Source: Bacteroidaceae bacterium (GTDB lineage Bacteria > Bacteroidota > Bacteroidia > Bacteroidales > Bacteroidaceae). Taken from it: a stretch of 64,000 bases of DNA. Numbering within the stretch: position 1 is the stretch's first letter; every line of letters begins with the position of its first letter. The DNA is taken from positions 25,137 through 89,136 of the forward strand of contig JAGCVH010000009.1 in assembly GCA_017962495.1 (NCBI GenBank), read 5' to 3'. Both the position numbers and the translations under genes were made by a program. Positions 1 through 9,193 of the stretch are shown here, piece after piece. The notes beneath the pieces were generated by a model. That model did no database searches. It was not told the origin of the DNA and saw only the letters and a list, made by a program, of their open reading frames with translations.

Positions 1-578
1 ACTCCGTTGAACAGCGCCAACTCTTCTCCGCTCTTGGTCAGGTGAAACTCATCGGACTATACTACGACCTGTTTCGCGAACACAACCTCCACATCGGACA
101 AGTGCTGACCATGAAAGAGAACTTCATCCCCGGGGAACAATACAACAATCAGCGCGCCTGCATGTCGGTCATGCTCAGCAACGGGGTAGTTCCTATCGTC
201 AACGAGAACGATACCGTCAGCATCACCGAACTCATGTTTACCGACAACGATGAACTCTCAGGCCTCATTGCCGAGATGATGCAAGCCGATGTGCTTGTCC
301 TGCTCTCCAACATTGATGGCGTATATACTGGTCACCCCGATGACCCTGCTTCGCAATTGCTTACGACGGTGCATCTCGACGACGAGCTTTCACAATACAT
401 CAAGGCAGAAAAGAGTGCCTTCGGACGTGGTGGTATGCACTCGAAATACGTTACTGCCAAACGTATGCAACAATCCGGAATAAGGGTGATAGTGGCAAAC
501 GGCAAACGCGAGAACGTGCTCACCGAACTCATGCAACATCCCCAGAACGTACCTCACACAGAATTTCTCTGCTCATGA
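1..578 (+). CDS. proB: Glutamate 5-kinase, 3' part (5' end outside window)
   Basis: First step of proline synthesis: ATP-dependent phosphorylation of glutamate to gamma-glutamyl phosphate in the cytoplasm. The frame is open from base 3 with family-like sequence before the first possible internal start at 42, so the gene begins upstream of the window. Visible are the amino-acid-kinase segments NENDTVS and FTDNDELS, the nucleotide-site region [11 protein letters not shown], and [15 protein letters not shown]. The protein stops right after the kinase fold, so the C-terminal PUA domain of E. coli ProB is absent; short forms are known. The stop overlaps the proA start (ATGA), indicating translational coupling. 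Confidence 0.93.
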   Translation, partial: SVEQRQLFSALGQVKLIGLYYDLFREHNLHIGQVLTMKENFIPGEQYNNQRACMSVMLSNGVVPIVNENDTVSITELMFTDNDELSGLIAEMMQADVLVLLSNIDGVYTGHPDDPASQLLTTVHLDDELSQYIKAEKSAFGRGGMHSKYVTAKRMQQSGIRVIVANGKRENVLTELMQHPQNVPHTEFLCS

Positions 579-1810
579 CACAGCAATTCGAACAAGCTAA
601 AACGGCCAGCAAAGCAATCGCTCGCCTTACCGACCAACAGCGCAGCAACGTGTTGGAGGCATTGGCTGATGCCATCCTTAAAGAACAGGATGCAATACTG
701 CAAGCCAACGAGCAAGACTTGGCACGAATGGAAAAGACAAATCCACTCTATGACCGTCTGCAACTAACGGAAAGCCGTCTGCAAGCTATTGCTGCCGACA
801 TGAGGAATGTGGCACATCTGCCTTCACCATTGGGACGAGTGAGCCAGCAACGAGTGCTCGACAACGGACTCCGCCTATGCCGAACGAGTGTTCCGTTCGG
901 TGTGATTGGCATCATCTACGAGGCACGTCCCAATGTCACTTTCGACGTATTCTCACTTTGCTTCAAGAGCGGAAACGCCTGCGTGTTGAAAGGCGGGAAA
1001 GATGCTTTGGAATCCAATGAGGCAGGAGTGAGCATCATTAAAAGAACGCTTCGGGAATATGGTATTGACGAACATGCCGTAGAACTATTGCCTGCTACTC
1101 ATGAGGCAACCGCCCAAATGCTTCAGGCCGTAGGTTACATCGACATTTGCATTCCACGAGGCGGACGAAAGCTTATCGACTTTGTTCGCAACACGGCTCG
1201 CATCCCCGTTATCGAGACGGGAGCTGGCGTCGTGAACACCTATTTCGACAAGAGTGCTTCGATGGATAAGGGCAAACGCATCGTACTGAATGCCAAGACT
1301 CGCAGGGTTTCGGTGTGCAACGCACTCGATTGCCTTATCATCCACCGCGAACGCTTGTCCGACCTTCCCGAACTCTGTCAACCACTTGCAGAAAAGCATG
1401 TGACACTCTATGCCGATACGGATGCATATAACACCCTGACCAACCACTATCCTTATCTCGAACATGCAACGGCAGACTCTTTCGGAACGGAGTTCATGGA
1501 TTACAAGATGGCCATTCGGGTGGTCGACTCTATCGACGAGGCATTGGAGCACATATCGCGTTATAGCTCAGGCCATAGTGAGTGCATCATTACTGAAGAC
1601 GAATCCGCAGCTCGACTCTTCCAGCAAGAGGTGGATGCTGCTTGCGTATATTGGAATGCTCCTACTTCCTTCACCGACGGCGCTCAATTCGGGTTGGGAG
1701 CAGAGATTGGTATCTCCACACAGAAGTTGGGACCACGAGGGCCTATGGGACTTGAGGAAATCACAACCTACAAATGGCTCATCGAGGGCAACGGACAGAC
1801 GAGGGAGTAG
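575..1810 (+). CDS. proA: Gamma-glutamyl phosphate reductase
   Basis: Second step of proline synthesis: NADPH-dependent reduction of gamma-glutamyl phosphate to glutamate semialdehyde. At 411 residues it has the normal family length. The aldehyde-dehydrogenase-type catalytic cysteine is Cys248 in the segment [12 protein letters not shown], and the cofactor-region sequence [17 protein letters not shown] lies near residues 106-122. The C-terminal [16 protein letters not shown] is typical. The ATG overlaps the proB stop by 4 bp, so the two are almost certainly made from one message and may form the usual ProB-ProA channelling pair. Confidence 0.97.
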   Translation: MTQQFEQAKTASKAIARLTDQQRSNVLEALADAILKEQDAILQANEQDLARMEKTNPLYDRLQLTESRLQAIAADMRNVAHLPSPLGRVSQQRVLDNGLRLCRTSVPFGVIGIIYEARPNVTFDVFSLCFKSGNACVLKGGKDALESNEAGVSIIKRTLREYGIDEHAVELLPATHEATAQMLQAVGYIDICIPRGGRKLIDFVRNTARIPVIETGAGVVNTYFDKSASMDKGKRIVLNAKTRRVSVCNALDCLIIHRERLSDLPELCQPLAEKHVTLYADTDAYNTLTNHYPYLEHATADSFGTEFMDYKMAIRVVDSIDEALEHISRYSSGHSECIITEDESAARLFQQEVDAACVYWNAPTSFTDGAQFGLGAEIGISTQKLGPRGPMGLEEITTYKWLIEGNGQTRE

Positions 1811-1837
1811 AATAATTAAAAATGAAAAGTGAAAGGA

Positions 1838-1939
1838 CCCTTTCCAAACCTTTCCCTTAAAGGGCAAGGATGGACAATGGAAGCAATGTCTAAATCGCAA
1901 AATAGTCAAATAAATAGTAAATAGTAAATCGTAAATTGG
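1838..1939. repeat. proA-argF' spacer: small palindrome and AT-rich short repeats
   Basis: The 147-bp spacer between proA and argF' contains a perfect small palindrome, CCCTT-A-AAGGG (1854-1864), set in a C-rich/G-rich stretch. It is followed by short tandem AT-rich units of the AAATAGT / AAATCGT type (about 1896-1939). No -33/-7 promoter matching TTTG-N19-TAnnTTTG is visible, so argF' may be transcribed with proBA. The palindrome resembles G/C-rich hairpins before argH and between serC and serA. Confidence 0.5.
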
Positions 1940-1957
1940 TTGTGAATTGAAAATATT

Positions 1958-2923
1958 ATGAAATCATTCATCAACGTAGCCGATATCGGGCCATTGGAGA
2001 AAGCATTGGCCGAGGCTCAGGAAATAAAGAACGACCGTTACAAATATCAGCATCTGGGACGCAACAAGACCCTCCTGATGATATTCTTCAACAACTCGCT
2101 TCGCACCCGACTTTCCACCCAGAAAGCCGCCATGAATCTGGGCATGAACGTCATCGTGCTCGACGTCAACCAGGGAGCTTGGAAGCTGGAGACCGAACGC
2201 GGAGTCATCATGAACGGCGACAAAAGCGAACATCTGCTTGAAGCCATTCCTGTTATGGGGTGTTATTGCGACATCATTGCCGTACGCTCCTTTGCTGGAC
2301 TGAAAGACCGCGACTACGATTATGCAGAGACCGTAGTGCAGCAGTTCATACAATATAGCGGTCGTCCCGTTATGGCTATGGAGACGGCAACGGTTCATCC
2401 TCTGCAAGCCTTTGCCGACCTCATCACCATCGAGGAATACAAGCCGCAGCCACGTCCCAAGGTCGTACTGACCTGGGCTCCTCATTGCCGTGCTCTTCCT
2501 CAGGCAGTTCCCAATTCCTTTGCCCAATGGATGGCGGCTGCCGATGTTGACCTCGTCGTTACTCACCCCAAAGGCTATGAGCTCGACCCGAAATTCACCG
2601 CAGGAGCGAAGATTGAGTACGACCAACGCAAAGCCTTCGAGGGCGCTCACTTCATCTATGCAAAGAATTGGAGTTGCCCAGGTGTGACGAATCCCGAAGA
2701 CTATGGTAAGATACTGACCGACGACCCCACATGGACGGTGGACACCGAGCACATGAGTTGGACCGACGATGCCTATTTCATGCATTGCTTGCCCGTTCGT
2801 CGTGGTCTCATCGTGACTGATGATGTCATCGAAAGCCCCCGTAGCATCGTCATTCCCGAAGCTGCAAACCGAGAGATTTCGGCTACGGTGACGTTGAAGA
2901 GAATGCTTGAGGCATTGGTTTAA
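1958..2923 (+). CDS. argF': N-acyl-L-ornithine carbamoyltransferase (ArgF' type)
   Basis: Carbamoylates an N-acylated ornithine (acetyl or succinyl) rather than free ornithine, the arginine route known in Bacteroides and Xanthomonas. The carbamoyl-phosphate loop is SLRTR at residues 47-51 instead of the STRTR of ordinary OTCases, followed by LSTQKAAMNLGMN as in the ArgF' group. The late motif MHCLPVRRG holds the conserved HCLP. Length is 321 residues. ArgB and a deacylase follow directly, consistent with deacylation after carbamoylation. Whether the substrate is N-succinyl- or N-acetylornithine cannot be settled by eye. Confidence 0.93.
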   Translation: MKSFINVADIGPLEKALAEAQEIKNDRYKYQHLGRNKTLLMIFFNNSLRTRLSTQKAAMNLGMNVIVLDVNQGAWKLETERGVIMNGDKSEHLLEAIPVMGCYCDIIAVRSFAGLKDRDYDYAETVVQQFIQYSGRPVMAMETATVHPLQAFADLITIEEYKPQPRPKVVLTWAPHCRALPQAVPNSFAQWMAAADVDLVVTHPKGYELDPKFTAGAKIEYDQRKAFEGAHFIYAKNWSCPGVTNPEDYGKILTDDPTWTVDTEHMSWTDDAYFMHCLPVRRGLIVTDDVIESPRSIVIPEAANREISATVTLKRMLEALV

Positions 2924-2935
2924 TAGAAACAATCT

Positions 2936-3715
2936 ATGGAGCAGAAAATCAGCATAATAAAGATTGGCGGTAATGTCATAGATAACGAATCGGCATTACA
3001 ATCTTTCTTGCGAGACTTTGCCTCTTTGCCCAATCCAAAGATACTGATTCACGGTGGTGGGAAATTGGCTTCACGCTTGTCCGAAAAATTGGGTATCGAG
3101 ACGAAGATGATTGACGGACGCCGAATCACCGATGACCAGACCATCGACATCGTCACTATGGTTTATGCCGGTTTGGTCAACAAACGCATTGTGGCAAGTC
3201 TTCGTGCGCTTTCCTGCCCTGCTTTGGGCTTATGTGGAGCCGATGCCAACGTCGTTCCTTCCCATCTGCGCCCGAAGGAACCCATCGACTTCGGTTGGGT
3301 GGGAGACATCAGTCACGAAGAGATAAACACCGACTTCATTGCGTCGCTTCTCCAACAAGGCATTACCCCCATCTTCTGCGCCATCACTTGCGACGAGGAG
3401 GGTCATCTGCTCAACACCAATGCCGACAGCGTGGCTACGGGAGTCGCATTGGCTTGTTCAAAACTCGGACGTACAAGCCTCATCTTCTGCATGGAAAAGA
3501 ACGGAGTGCTTCAAGATATCAACGACCCGGAATCCGTCATCCCGCATATTGACCAAGACACATTTACAAACTTACTTACGCGTAAGTTAGTTCACAGTGG
3601 TATGATTCCCAAAATCGAAAATGCCCTCAAGGCCATAGATGGTGGAGTGGGAGAGGTCATTATTAAGAATGCCGACAATCTATTAACGGATTTGGGTACG
3701 GTGATTGGCAGATAG
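2936..3715 (+). CDS. argB: N-acetylglutamate (N-acylglutamate) kinase
   Basis: Phosphorylates N-acylglutamate in the arginine pathway. Amino-acid-kinase fold: N-terminal IIKIGGNVID, the glycine-rich loop LIHGGGKLASRL near residue 40, the acyl-substrate region with DGRRITDD near 60, and the ATP-site region with MEKNGVL. Length is 259 residues, normal for the family. It lies 12 bp after argF' and 5 bp before the deacylase gene, so it is in the same operon. The preferred acyl group should match that of the neighbouring ArgF'. Confidence 0.95.
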   Translation: MEQKISIIKIGGNVIDNESALQSFLRDFASLPNPKILIHGGGKLASRLSEKLGIETKMIDGRRITDDQTIDIVTMVYAGLVNKRIVASLRALSCPALGLCGADANVVPSHLRPKEPIDFGWVGDISHEEINTDFIASLLQQGITPIFCAITCDEEGHLLNTNADSVATGVALACSKLGRTSLIFCMEKNGVLQDINDPESVIPHIDQDTFTNLLTRKLVHSGMIPKIENALKAIDGGVGEVIIKNADNLLTDLGTVIGR

Positions 3716-3720
3716 GATAA

Positions 3721-4767
3721 ATGGACAAATACATTTCATTATTAGACCGACTGATTGAGACGCCCTCTATCTCTCGCACCGAAGATAAGACGGCAAGCAT
3801 ATTGGCTTCTTTCCTGCAGGAGCAAGGCGTTCGCGATGTCCATCGAGACATGAACAACGTGTGGGCAACTTGTGCCAACTTCGACGAGAAGAAGCCCACC
3901 TTACTGCTCAACTCGCACCACGATACCGTTCGCCCTTGTGCTTCGTACACTCGCGACCCATTTAAGGCCACACACGAAGGCGGTCGCATCTATGGTCTGG
4001 GGAGCAACGACGCAGGAGCATCTGCCGTAAGCCTTACGGCAACCTTCTGCCAACTCTACGAGGCAGAGCTTCCGTTCAACCTCATGTTAGTCCTCTCGGC
4101 AGAGGAAGAGGTGACAGGCGACAACGGCATCCGCCATCTGCTACCCCTATTACCCAAGATTGATATGGCCATCGTGGGAGAACCCACTTGCATGCGTGTG
4201 GCTTTGGGCGAACGCGGACTCATGGTTATGGACGGAATAGCGCACGGCGTTAGTGGTCATGCGGCACGAAACGAAGGCGTAAATGCCCTCTATCTTGCCA
4301 TCGACGACATCAACACTTTGCGGAACTATCAGTTCGACAAAGAGTCCTCGCTTTTAGGTCCTATCAAGGTCTCGGTAACGCAGATACAAGCCGGAACGCA
4401 ACACAACGTGGTTCCCGACGAATGTCGTTTCGTTGCCGATGTCCGCACCACCGATGCATACACCAACGAGGAGACGGCGGCTCTCTTGCAACAAGCCGTA
4501 AAGAGCCAACTCACGCCTCGTTCCACACGCATTCACGCTTCTGCGATTTCGGAGGACCATCCTCTCGTGGTGGCAGCACGCCGTCTTGGGCTTGAGACCT
4601 TCGTATCGCCCACCACCAGCGACATGTCGCAGATGCGGTGCCCTTCCATAAAGATTGGTCCAGGCGACTCGGCACGAAGCCATAGTGCCGACGAGTGGGT
4701 GGGCATAGAAGAGATAAGGCGAGGGATTGAAACGTATGTGGAATTGATTAAAGGGTTAAAAGGTTAA
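3721..4767 (+). CDS. argE: M20-family N-acyl-citrulline/ornithine deacylase
   Basis: A zinc-dependent M20 amidohydrolase expected to remove the acyl group after carbamoylation, giving citrulline for ArgG/ArgH. The metal and active-site residues are visible: His66-x-Asp68 in SHHDTV, Asp97 in GLGSNDAGA, and Glu128-Glu129 in LSAEEE. A dimerisation ('lid') domain inserts at about 165-275, beginning near GERGLMVMDG. At 348 residues it is a compact family member. It sits between argB and argH, which argues for this role over a general peptidase. The exact acyl substrate is inferred. Confidence 0.9.
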   Translation: MDKYISLLDRLIETPSISRTEDKTASILASFLQEQGVRDVHRDMNNVWATCANFDEKKPTLLLNSHHDTVRPCASYTRDPFKATHEGGRIYGLGSNDAGASAVSLTATFCQLYEAELPFNLMLVLSAEEEVTGDNGIRHLLPLLPKIDMAIVGEPTCMRVALGERGLMVMDGIAHGVSGHAARNEGVNALYLAIDDINTLRNYQFDKESSLLGPIKVSVTQIQAGTQHNVVPDECRFVADVRTTDAYTNEETAALLQQAVKSQLTPRSTRIHASAISEDHPLVVAARRLGLETFVSPTTSDMSQMRCPSIKIGPGDSARSHSADEWVGIEEIRRGIETYVELIKGLKG

Positions 4768-4788
4768 TCGTTTAATAGTTTAATAGTT

Positions 4789-4810
4789 AATTTTCCCCCT
4801 CGGGGGAATT
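4789..4810 (+). other. G/C-rich hairpin in argH leader
   Basis: A strong inverted repeat (AATTTTCCCC, short loop, GGGGGAATT) lies about 15 bp before the argH ATG. It is followed by AGAGGGGTCTTTTT, which could pair with upstream C-rich sequence. It could act as an attenuator, a processing site or simply a dispersed palindrome; it does not end in a clean stem plus T-run directly abutting the stem. The preceding 20 bp are TTTAATAGT-type short repeats. Confidence 0.4.
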
Positions 4811-4826
4811 AAAGAGGGGTCTTTTT

Positions 4827-6131
4827 ATGAAACTTTGGGATAAAGGTTACGACATTGATTCGTGGATAGAACAATTCACCGTTGGCAACGACCGCCAACT
4901 CGACATGCAGATTGCACGCTTCGACGTAGAAGCATCGATGGCCCACATTCGCATGCTTGAAACCATCGGCCTCCTCACTGCCGAAGAACTCCAGATTCTG
5001 CTCTCCGGTCTGCAACAGATAGCCGACGAGATAGCACGCGGAGAATTTGAGATTGAGGATGGGGTAGAAGATGTCCATTCGCAAGTGGAACAACTACTCA
5101 CCCAGCGTTTGGGCGACGTAGGAAAGAAGATACACAGCGGTCGTTCGCGCAACGATCAGGTGCTTGTTGACTTAAAACTCTTCTATCGCGCCCAGCTTCG
5201 TGAGATAGCCGACGATGTGTCGAATCTCTTCGATCGCCTTCTGCTGCTGAGCGACGAACACAAGGACGTGCTGATGCCCGGTTACACCCATCTGCAAGTG
5301 GCTATGCCCAGCAGTTTCGGGTTGTGGTTCGGAGCATACGCCGAGACACTTGCCGACGACATGCGCTTGCTCGCTGCAGCTCACGACATTGCCAACCAGA
5401 ACCCTCTCGGTTCGGCAGCAGGATATGGGTCGAGTTTCCCCTTGAATAGGACCATGACCACCCAATTGCTCCACTTCGCCGACCTCCACTACAACGTCGT
5501 TGCAGCCCAGATGAGTCGCGGCAAGACCGAGTTGTCACTTTCCTACGCCATCGGCGCCCTTGCCTCCACGTTGGGCAAGCTGGCAATGGACATTTGTTTG
5601 TTCAACAGCCAGAACTATGGTTTCATCCGCTTCCCCGATGCTTACACTACGGGTTCGAGCATCATGCCGCACAAGAAGAATCCCGATGTTTGGGAGATTA
5701 TGCGCGGACGTTGCAATCGCCTGATGAACACCTCCAACGAGGTAAGCCTCCTCATCTCCAACCTGCCACACGGCTATCATCGCGACATGCAACTCCTCAA
5801 GGACATCACCTTCCCAGCCCTCTCGCAACTGAAGGAATGTCTGCGCATGGCCGACTTCATGCTGCAACACATCATCGTCAACAAGGACATCCTCTCCGAC
5901 GAGCGCTACAACTATCTGTTCACGGTGGAGGACGTCAATCGTCTGGCTCTCTCCGGCGTACCCTTCCGCGATGCTTACAAGCAAGTGGGAATGCAGGTTC
6001 AACAAGGCACATACAAGCCCACGAAGAGCGTTCACCACACCCACGAAGGCAGCATCGGCAACCTTTGTAACGATAAGATTCGCGAAAAAATGCAGAAGAT
6101 ATTAAAAGAATTCGTAACTTTACCGGCGTAA
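4827..6131 (+). CDS. argH: Argininosuccinate lyase
   Basis: Final arginine step: cleaves argininosuccinate to arginine and fumarate. It belongs to the fumarase/aspartase superfamily. The superfamily signature GSSIMPHKKNPD occupies residues 277-287 on the mobile catalytic loop, and a conserved active-site histidine lies in GYTHLQ at about residue 155. SGRSRNDQV near 104-112 binds substrate. Length (434) is normal, though the C-terminal third is of the divergent Bacteroidetes type. A 59-bp spacer separates it from argE, the longest gap in the arg cluster. Confidence 0.95.
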   Translation: MKLWDKGYDIDSWIEQFTVGNDRQLDMQIARFDVEASMAHIRMLETIGLLTAEELQILLSGLQQIADEIARGEFEIEDGVEDVHSQVEQLLTQRLGDVGKKIHSGRSRNDQVLVDLKLFYRAQLREIADDVSNLFDRLLLLSDEHKDVLMPGYTHLQVAMPSSFGLWFGAYAETLADDMRLLAAAHDIANQNPLGSAAGYGSSFPLNRTMTTQLLHFADLHYNVVAAQMSRGKTELSLSYAIGALASTLGKLAMDICLFNSQNYGFIRFPDAYTTGSSIMPHKKNPDVWEIMRGRCNRLMNTSNEVSLLISNLPHGYHRDMQLLKDITFPALSQLKECLRMADFMLQHIIVNKDILSDERYNYLFTVEDVNRLALSGVPFRDAYKQVGMQVQQGTYKPTKSVHHTHEGSIGNLCNDKIREKMQKILKEFVTLPA

Positions 6132-6148
6132 ACTCATCGTTAAAGGCC

Positions 6149-7933
6149 ATGAAACGTTATTTCTTGCTCCTGCTTCTGCTCGTCGCGCTACCTGTTCTGG
6201 GACAAAAACACCAGCTCAGGAAGGATGGTCGTGTCTTGGCTCATAGTCTGCAGTTCAATCCCAATCACATCAGCGACGACATGCCCGTTGGCCTGCAGGA
6301 GATGCTTCGCGTCTATCAGACCAAGCCCCGATACGCCGAACGCCAGCGAGGCAAGGCAGTTAGTCCGTTGTTGAAGACGCGTCGCCATCAGGAAGACCCC
6401 TTCAATCGCAGTTGCCCCTATTACATCTACGACGACGTGCATACGAGCAGCACGCGCAGCATCTCGGGATGCGTTGCGACTTGCATGGAACAAGTGCTGA
6501 CCTTCTACCGATATCCCGAAGCCCTCATCGACACGCTTTTCGGATGGGAGACGGAGCATTACAAGATAGAGACGGTGATGCCCGGAACGCCTATCGATTG
6601 GGCTCACGTTCTCGACGACTATAGTCACGGATTCACCGATGAAGAGGCGCAGGCAGTAGCCGACCTTACCTATTATTGCGGAATGGCGGCACACATGAAT
6701 TGGAGTCCATCCAGCAGCGGTGCCAATCTCGGCAGAGCGTTCGAACCCCTCTGGCGCGTATTCGATTACAAGACGTTGGCATACGTCTCACGAGCTTTGT
6801 ATTCCACTCCCGCGTGGAATGCTATGCTCCGCAACGAACTCGAGAGCGGGCGACCCATCTGCTACACGGGTCACAACATGGCACTCAGCGGACACGCATT
6901 CAACATTGATGGTGTCGACGAGGAAGGCTACTATCATCTCGTATGGGGATATGATGGTATGTACGACGGCTATTTCGACCTCGACTACCTCAATCCTTTC
7001 GAAAGTCTGGGCAACGAGACCGAAGTAGGGCAGAACGAAGGATTCTTTTCCAATCAGACGGCACTCTTCATCCATCCCGAGGACTTCGTAATCGACATCT
7101 TCGACACGCTTCGTTCCGAGGTAGCCTTTGCCGGAGTGGTTGTCGAGGACATCGCTTTCCGTCGCCAGCCCGACTCACAAGGCTATGTCGTAGCCGACTT
7201 CTCGATGAGGAACACCTCAGCCGATAGTCTCAACTTCACCTTCGAGGTACTGACCTATCTTCCCACCGACACCGCCATCTTCGAGCAAGCCGACTACGTG
7301 GCACTCTCCGCCGTCAACCTTGCTCCGGGCGAGCGTAAGACGTGGCCCGTCTATTGCCAATTCACGAAGACGGGTAAGCGCATCCTTGCCTTCTCTTCCG
7401 ACGACGTCACTCTGCCCTACAAGATGGACGTTGACATTCTGCAAGGCACCGCCTCCAAACTCATTTTCGGAGAAGTGGAATACGAGTTGTGGTCGTATGC
7501 CGACAATCTTGTGGCGCAGCTCTCTTTGGACATCACCAACAACGCCACATCAGGCTTTGCCGGCGACCTCGTCACCTATTGCCTGTTCCCCGAAGGGAGC
7601 AACATCGACGAGCGCCACTGGGAAGTGCTGTCATTAGCCGCTGGCGACACCCACAAAGGCACGATACGTTTCCAGCACCTCGAGGACGGGAAGACCTACA
7701 CCCTTCGCGTTCGCTCTCCTTGGACCATCCGCAAGGAATACACGTTCACCGTCAACAGCCAAGAAGCGGCGGACGGAATAGAGGGGATTGCCAGTTCGGA
7801 GTCCAAAGTTCAGGGTTCCGAGTTGTATGACCTTGCAGGCCGCAAGCTCACTTCATCACCCCACCACTCCGTCATTTCTTCGTTCCCAAGGGGAATCTAC
7901 ATCAAGCATGGTAAAAAGATTCTCATTCCATGA
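6149..7933 (+). CDS. Secreted C10-family (streptopain-like) cysteine protease
   Basis: Exported protease. A Sec signal peptide (hydrophobic run 4-18, cut probably after LGQ) is followed by a short propeptide and a peptidase C10 domain (about 90-285). The nucleophile is Cys108 in SISGCVATC and the catalytic histidine is His249 in LSGHAFNIDG; WGYDGMYDGYFDL matches the C10 substrate-wall region. Residues 310-540 look like beta-sandwich modules. The C-terminus (YDLAGRKL...RGIYIKHGKKI) is the short tail common on exported Prevotella proteins, possibly a secretion signal. It starts 17 bp after argH. The normal SpeB/interpain prodomain is largely missing, so activation may differ. Confidence 0.9.
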   Translation: MKRYFLLLLLLVALPVLGQKHQLRKDGRVLAHSLQFNPNHISDDMPVGLQEMLRVYQTKPRYAERQRGKAVSPLLKTRRHQEDPFNRSCPYYIYDDVHTSSTRSISGCVATCMEQVLTFYRYPEALIDTLFGWETEHYKIETVMPGTPIDWAHVLDDYSHGFTDEEAQAVADLTYYCGMAAHMNWSPSSSGANLGRAFEPLWRVFDYKTLAYVSRALYSTPAWNAMLRNELESGRPICYTGHNMALSGHAFNIDGVDEEGYYHLVWGYDGMYDGYFDLDYLNPFESLGNETEVGQNEGFFSNQTALFIHPEDFVIDIFDTLRSEVAFAGVVVEDIAFRRQPDSQGYVVADFSMRNTSADSLNFTFEVLTYLPTDTAIFEQADYVALSAVNLAPGERKTWPVYCQFTKTGKRILAFSSDDVTLPYKMDVDILQGTASKLIFGEVEYELWSYADNLVAQLSLDITNNATSGFAGDLVTYCLFPEGSNIDERHWEVLSLAAGDTHKGTIRFQHLEDGKTYTLRVRSPWTIRKEYTFTVNSQEAADGIEGIASSESKVQGSELYDLAGRKLTSSPHHSVISSFPRGIYIKHGKKILIP

Positions 7934-8427
7934 CCCCCGAAACCCTCATCCATAAATATTACGCCGCGCAACCTGAGTTGGAGGACATCCTGCTCCGTCA
8001 CAGCCGTCAGGTAGCAGATATGGCACTTCGCATCTGCCAGGCACATCCCGAACTCGAGCTCGACCAAGATTTCATCTACGAGGCAGCCATGCTCCACGAC
8101 ATTGGCATCATCCGATGCGATGCTCCCGGCATTAAGTGCTACGGCACAGAACCCTATCTCCGTCACGGACAAGTAGGAGGGGAGATACTTCGTCAGGAGG
8201 GACTTCCCCGACACGCCAGAGTTGCTGAGCGCCACACGGGAGCAGGCCTACCAGGATGGTTGCCCGAAACCTTGGAAGAGCAAGTAATCTGTTATGCCGA
8301 TAAGTTCTTCTCGAAGTCACGAATCGACCACCCGAAAGACTACGAAGGTGTAGTCAAAAGCCTGTCGAAATTCGGCGCAGAGGGCGTCGAGCGCTTCCGC
8401 CATTGGCACGAAATCTTCAGCGTATAA
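7930..8427 (+). CDS. HD-domain phosphohydrolase
   Basis: A small (165 aa) cytoplasmic HD-superfamily protein. The metal-binding pattern is visible: His24 in RHSRQVAD, the His-Asp doublet in AAMLHDIGI near residue 55, then RHGQVGGEIL and AERHTGAGLP carrying further histidines. The family includes nucleotide phosphohydrolases, and the substrate cannot be deduced. The start codon overlaps the stop of the protease gene (ATGA), so the two are probably translationally coupled although one product is exported and the other cytoplasmic. Confidence 0.85.
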   Translation: MTPETLIHKYYAAQPELEDILLRHSRQVADMALRICQAHPELELDQDFIYEAAMLHDIGIIRCDAPGIKCYGTEPYLRHGQVGGEILRQEGLPRHARVAERHTGAGLPGWLPETLEEQVICYADKFFSKSRIDHPKDYEGVVKSLSKFGAEGVERFRHWHEIFSV

Positions 8428-8658
8428 ACGGTTGGATTGGACGATTTGACGATTTGACAATTGCACAATTTGACCGCTCGGCATCCCGAAGGGTGACGCG
8501 TTCTTTCAGTCGCTTCGCTTGGTGTAATCGACTCTGTCGCTTGCCTAAGCAAGAAAGCATCGCAAGCGCTGAGCGGCGTAGCGCAGAGGAGCAAAAATTT
8601 AGTTAATGTACATTTTTTTTTCATATTCTTGAAAGGAATTAGCACTTTGGGGTACTAA
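8428..8658. repeat. Spacer with short repeats and dispersed GC-rich element
   Basis: No gene is seen. The first 45 bp are GATTTGAC-type short tandem repeats. Then comes GACCGCTCGG (8472-8481), mixed GC-rich inverted segments, and an 18-nt core (CGTAGCGCAGAGGAGCAA, 8577-8594) that recurs exactly at 10250-10267. The last 60 bp before the sigma-factor gene are AT-rich and probably hold its promoter, but no clean TAnnTTTG box is present. Confidence 0.55.
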
Positions 8659-9174
8659 ATGTTTGAACAAACCCCTGAAAAGATGAATGAATTAGAGTTA
8701 GAATTCACGAAATTGGTTCGAGATTACCGCAAGACGATCTACACGGTATGCTATTTCTTCTCGAACAATCCAACCGATGTTGAAGACCTTTTCCAAGAAG
8801 TGTTGGTCAACCTCTGGAAAGGCTTTGCCAAGTTCCGTGGCGACAGCAGTCCGAAGACGTGGATATGGCGTGTAAGCCTGAACACCTGCTGTAACATAGA
8901 TCGAGGCAAGAGGCGGAATGTACCAACCGTTCCGTTGCTTCTCGACAAAGGTTTGATAAGTGATTCTGACGAAGGAGGTCGGCAGATCAAGATGCTGTAT
9001 GACAGAATCAATCGCCTCGAACTGTTCGACCGCGCCATCATTCTTCTGTGGCTCGAGAGTATGCGGTATGATGAAATTGCTGCGATAGTGGGCATTTCCA
9101 CAGCGGCAGTCACCAGCCGTCTGTTCCGCATCAAGGAACAACTCAAGTCGATGTCAAACACCCCCGAAGTTTAA
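8659..9174 (+). CDS. ECF-type RNA polymerase sigma factor
   Basis: A sigma-70 family member of ECF size (171 aa). Region 2 is at about 20-85 (YFFSNNPTDVEDLFQEVLVNLWK, then FRGDSSPKTWIWRVSLNTCCN), a short linker, and region 4 at about 112-165 (the LWLESMRYDEIAAIVGISTAAVTSRLFRIKEQL helix-turn-helix). An internal in-frame ATG at 8683 (MNELELEF) is an equally plausible start. A multi-pass membrane protein follows 19 bp downstream, the common ECF sigma/regulator arrangement. The signal sensed and its regulon are unknown. Confidence 0.93.
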   Translation: MFEQTPEKMNELELEFTKLVRDYRKTIYTVCYFFSNNPTDVEDLFQEVLVNLWKGFAKFRGDSSPKTWIWRVSLNTCCNIDRGKRRNVPTVPLLLDKGLISDSDEGGRQIKMLYDRINRLELFDRAIILLWLESMRYDEIAAIVGISTAAVTSRLFRIKEQLKSMSNTPEV

Positions 9175-9193
9175 CCATTAAAACGCAAAAGCT

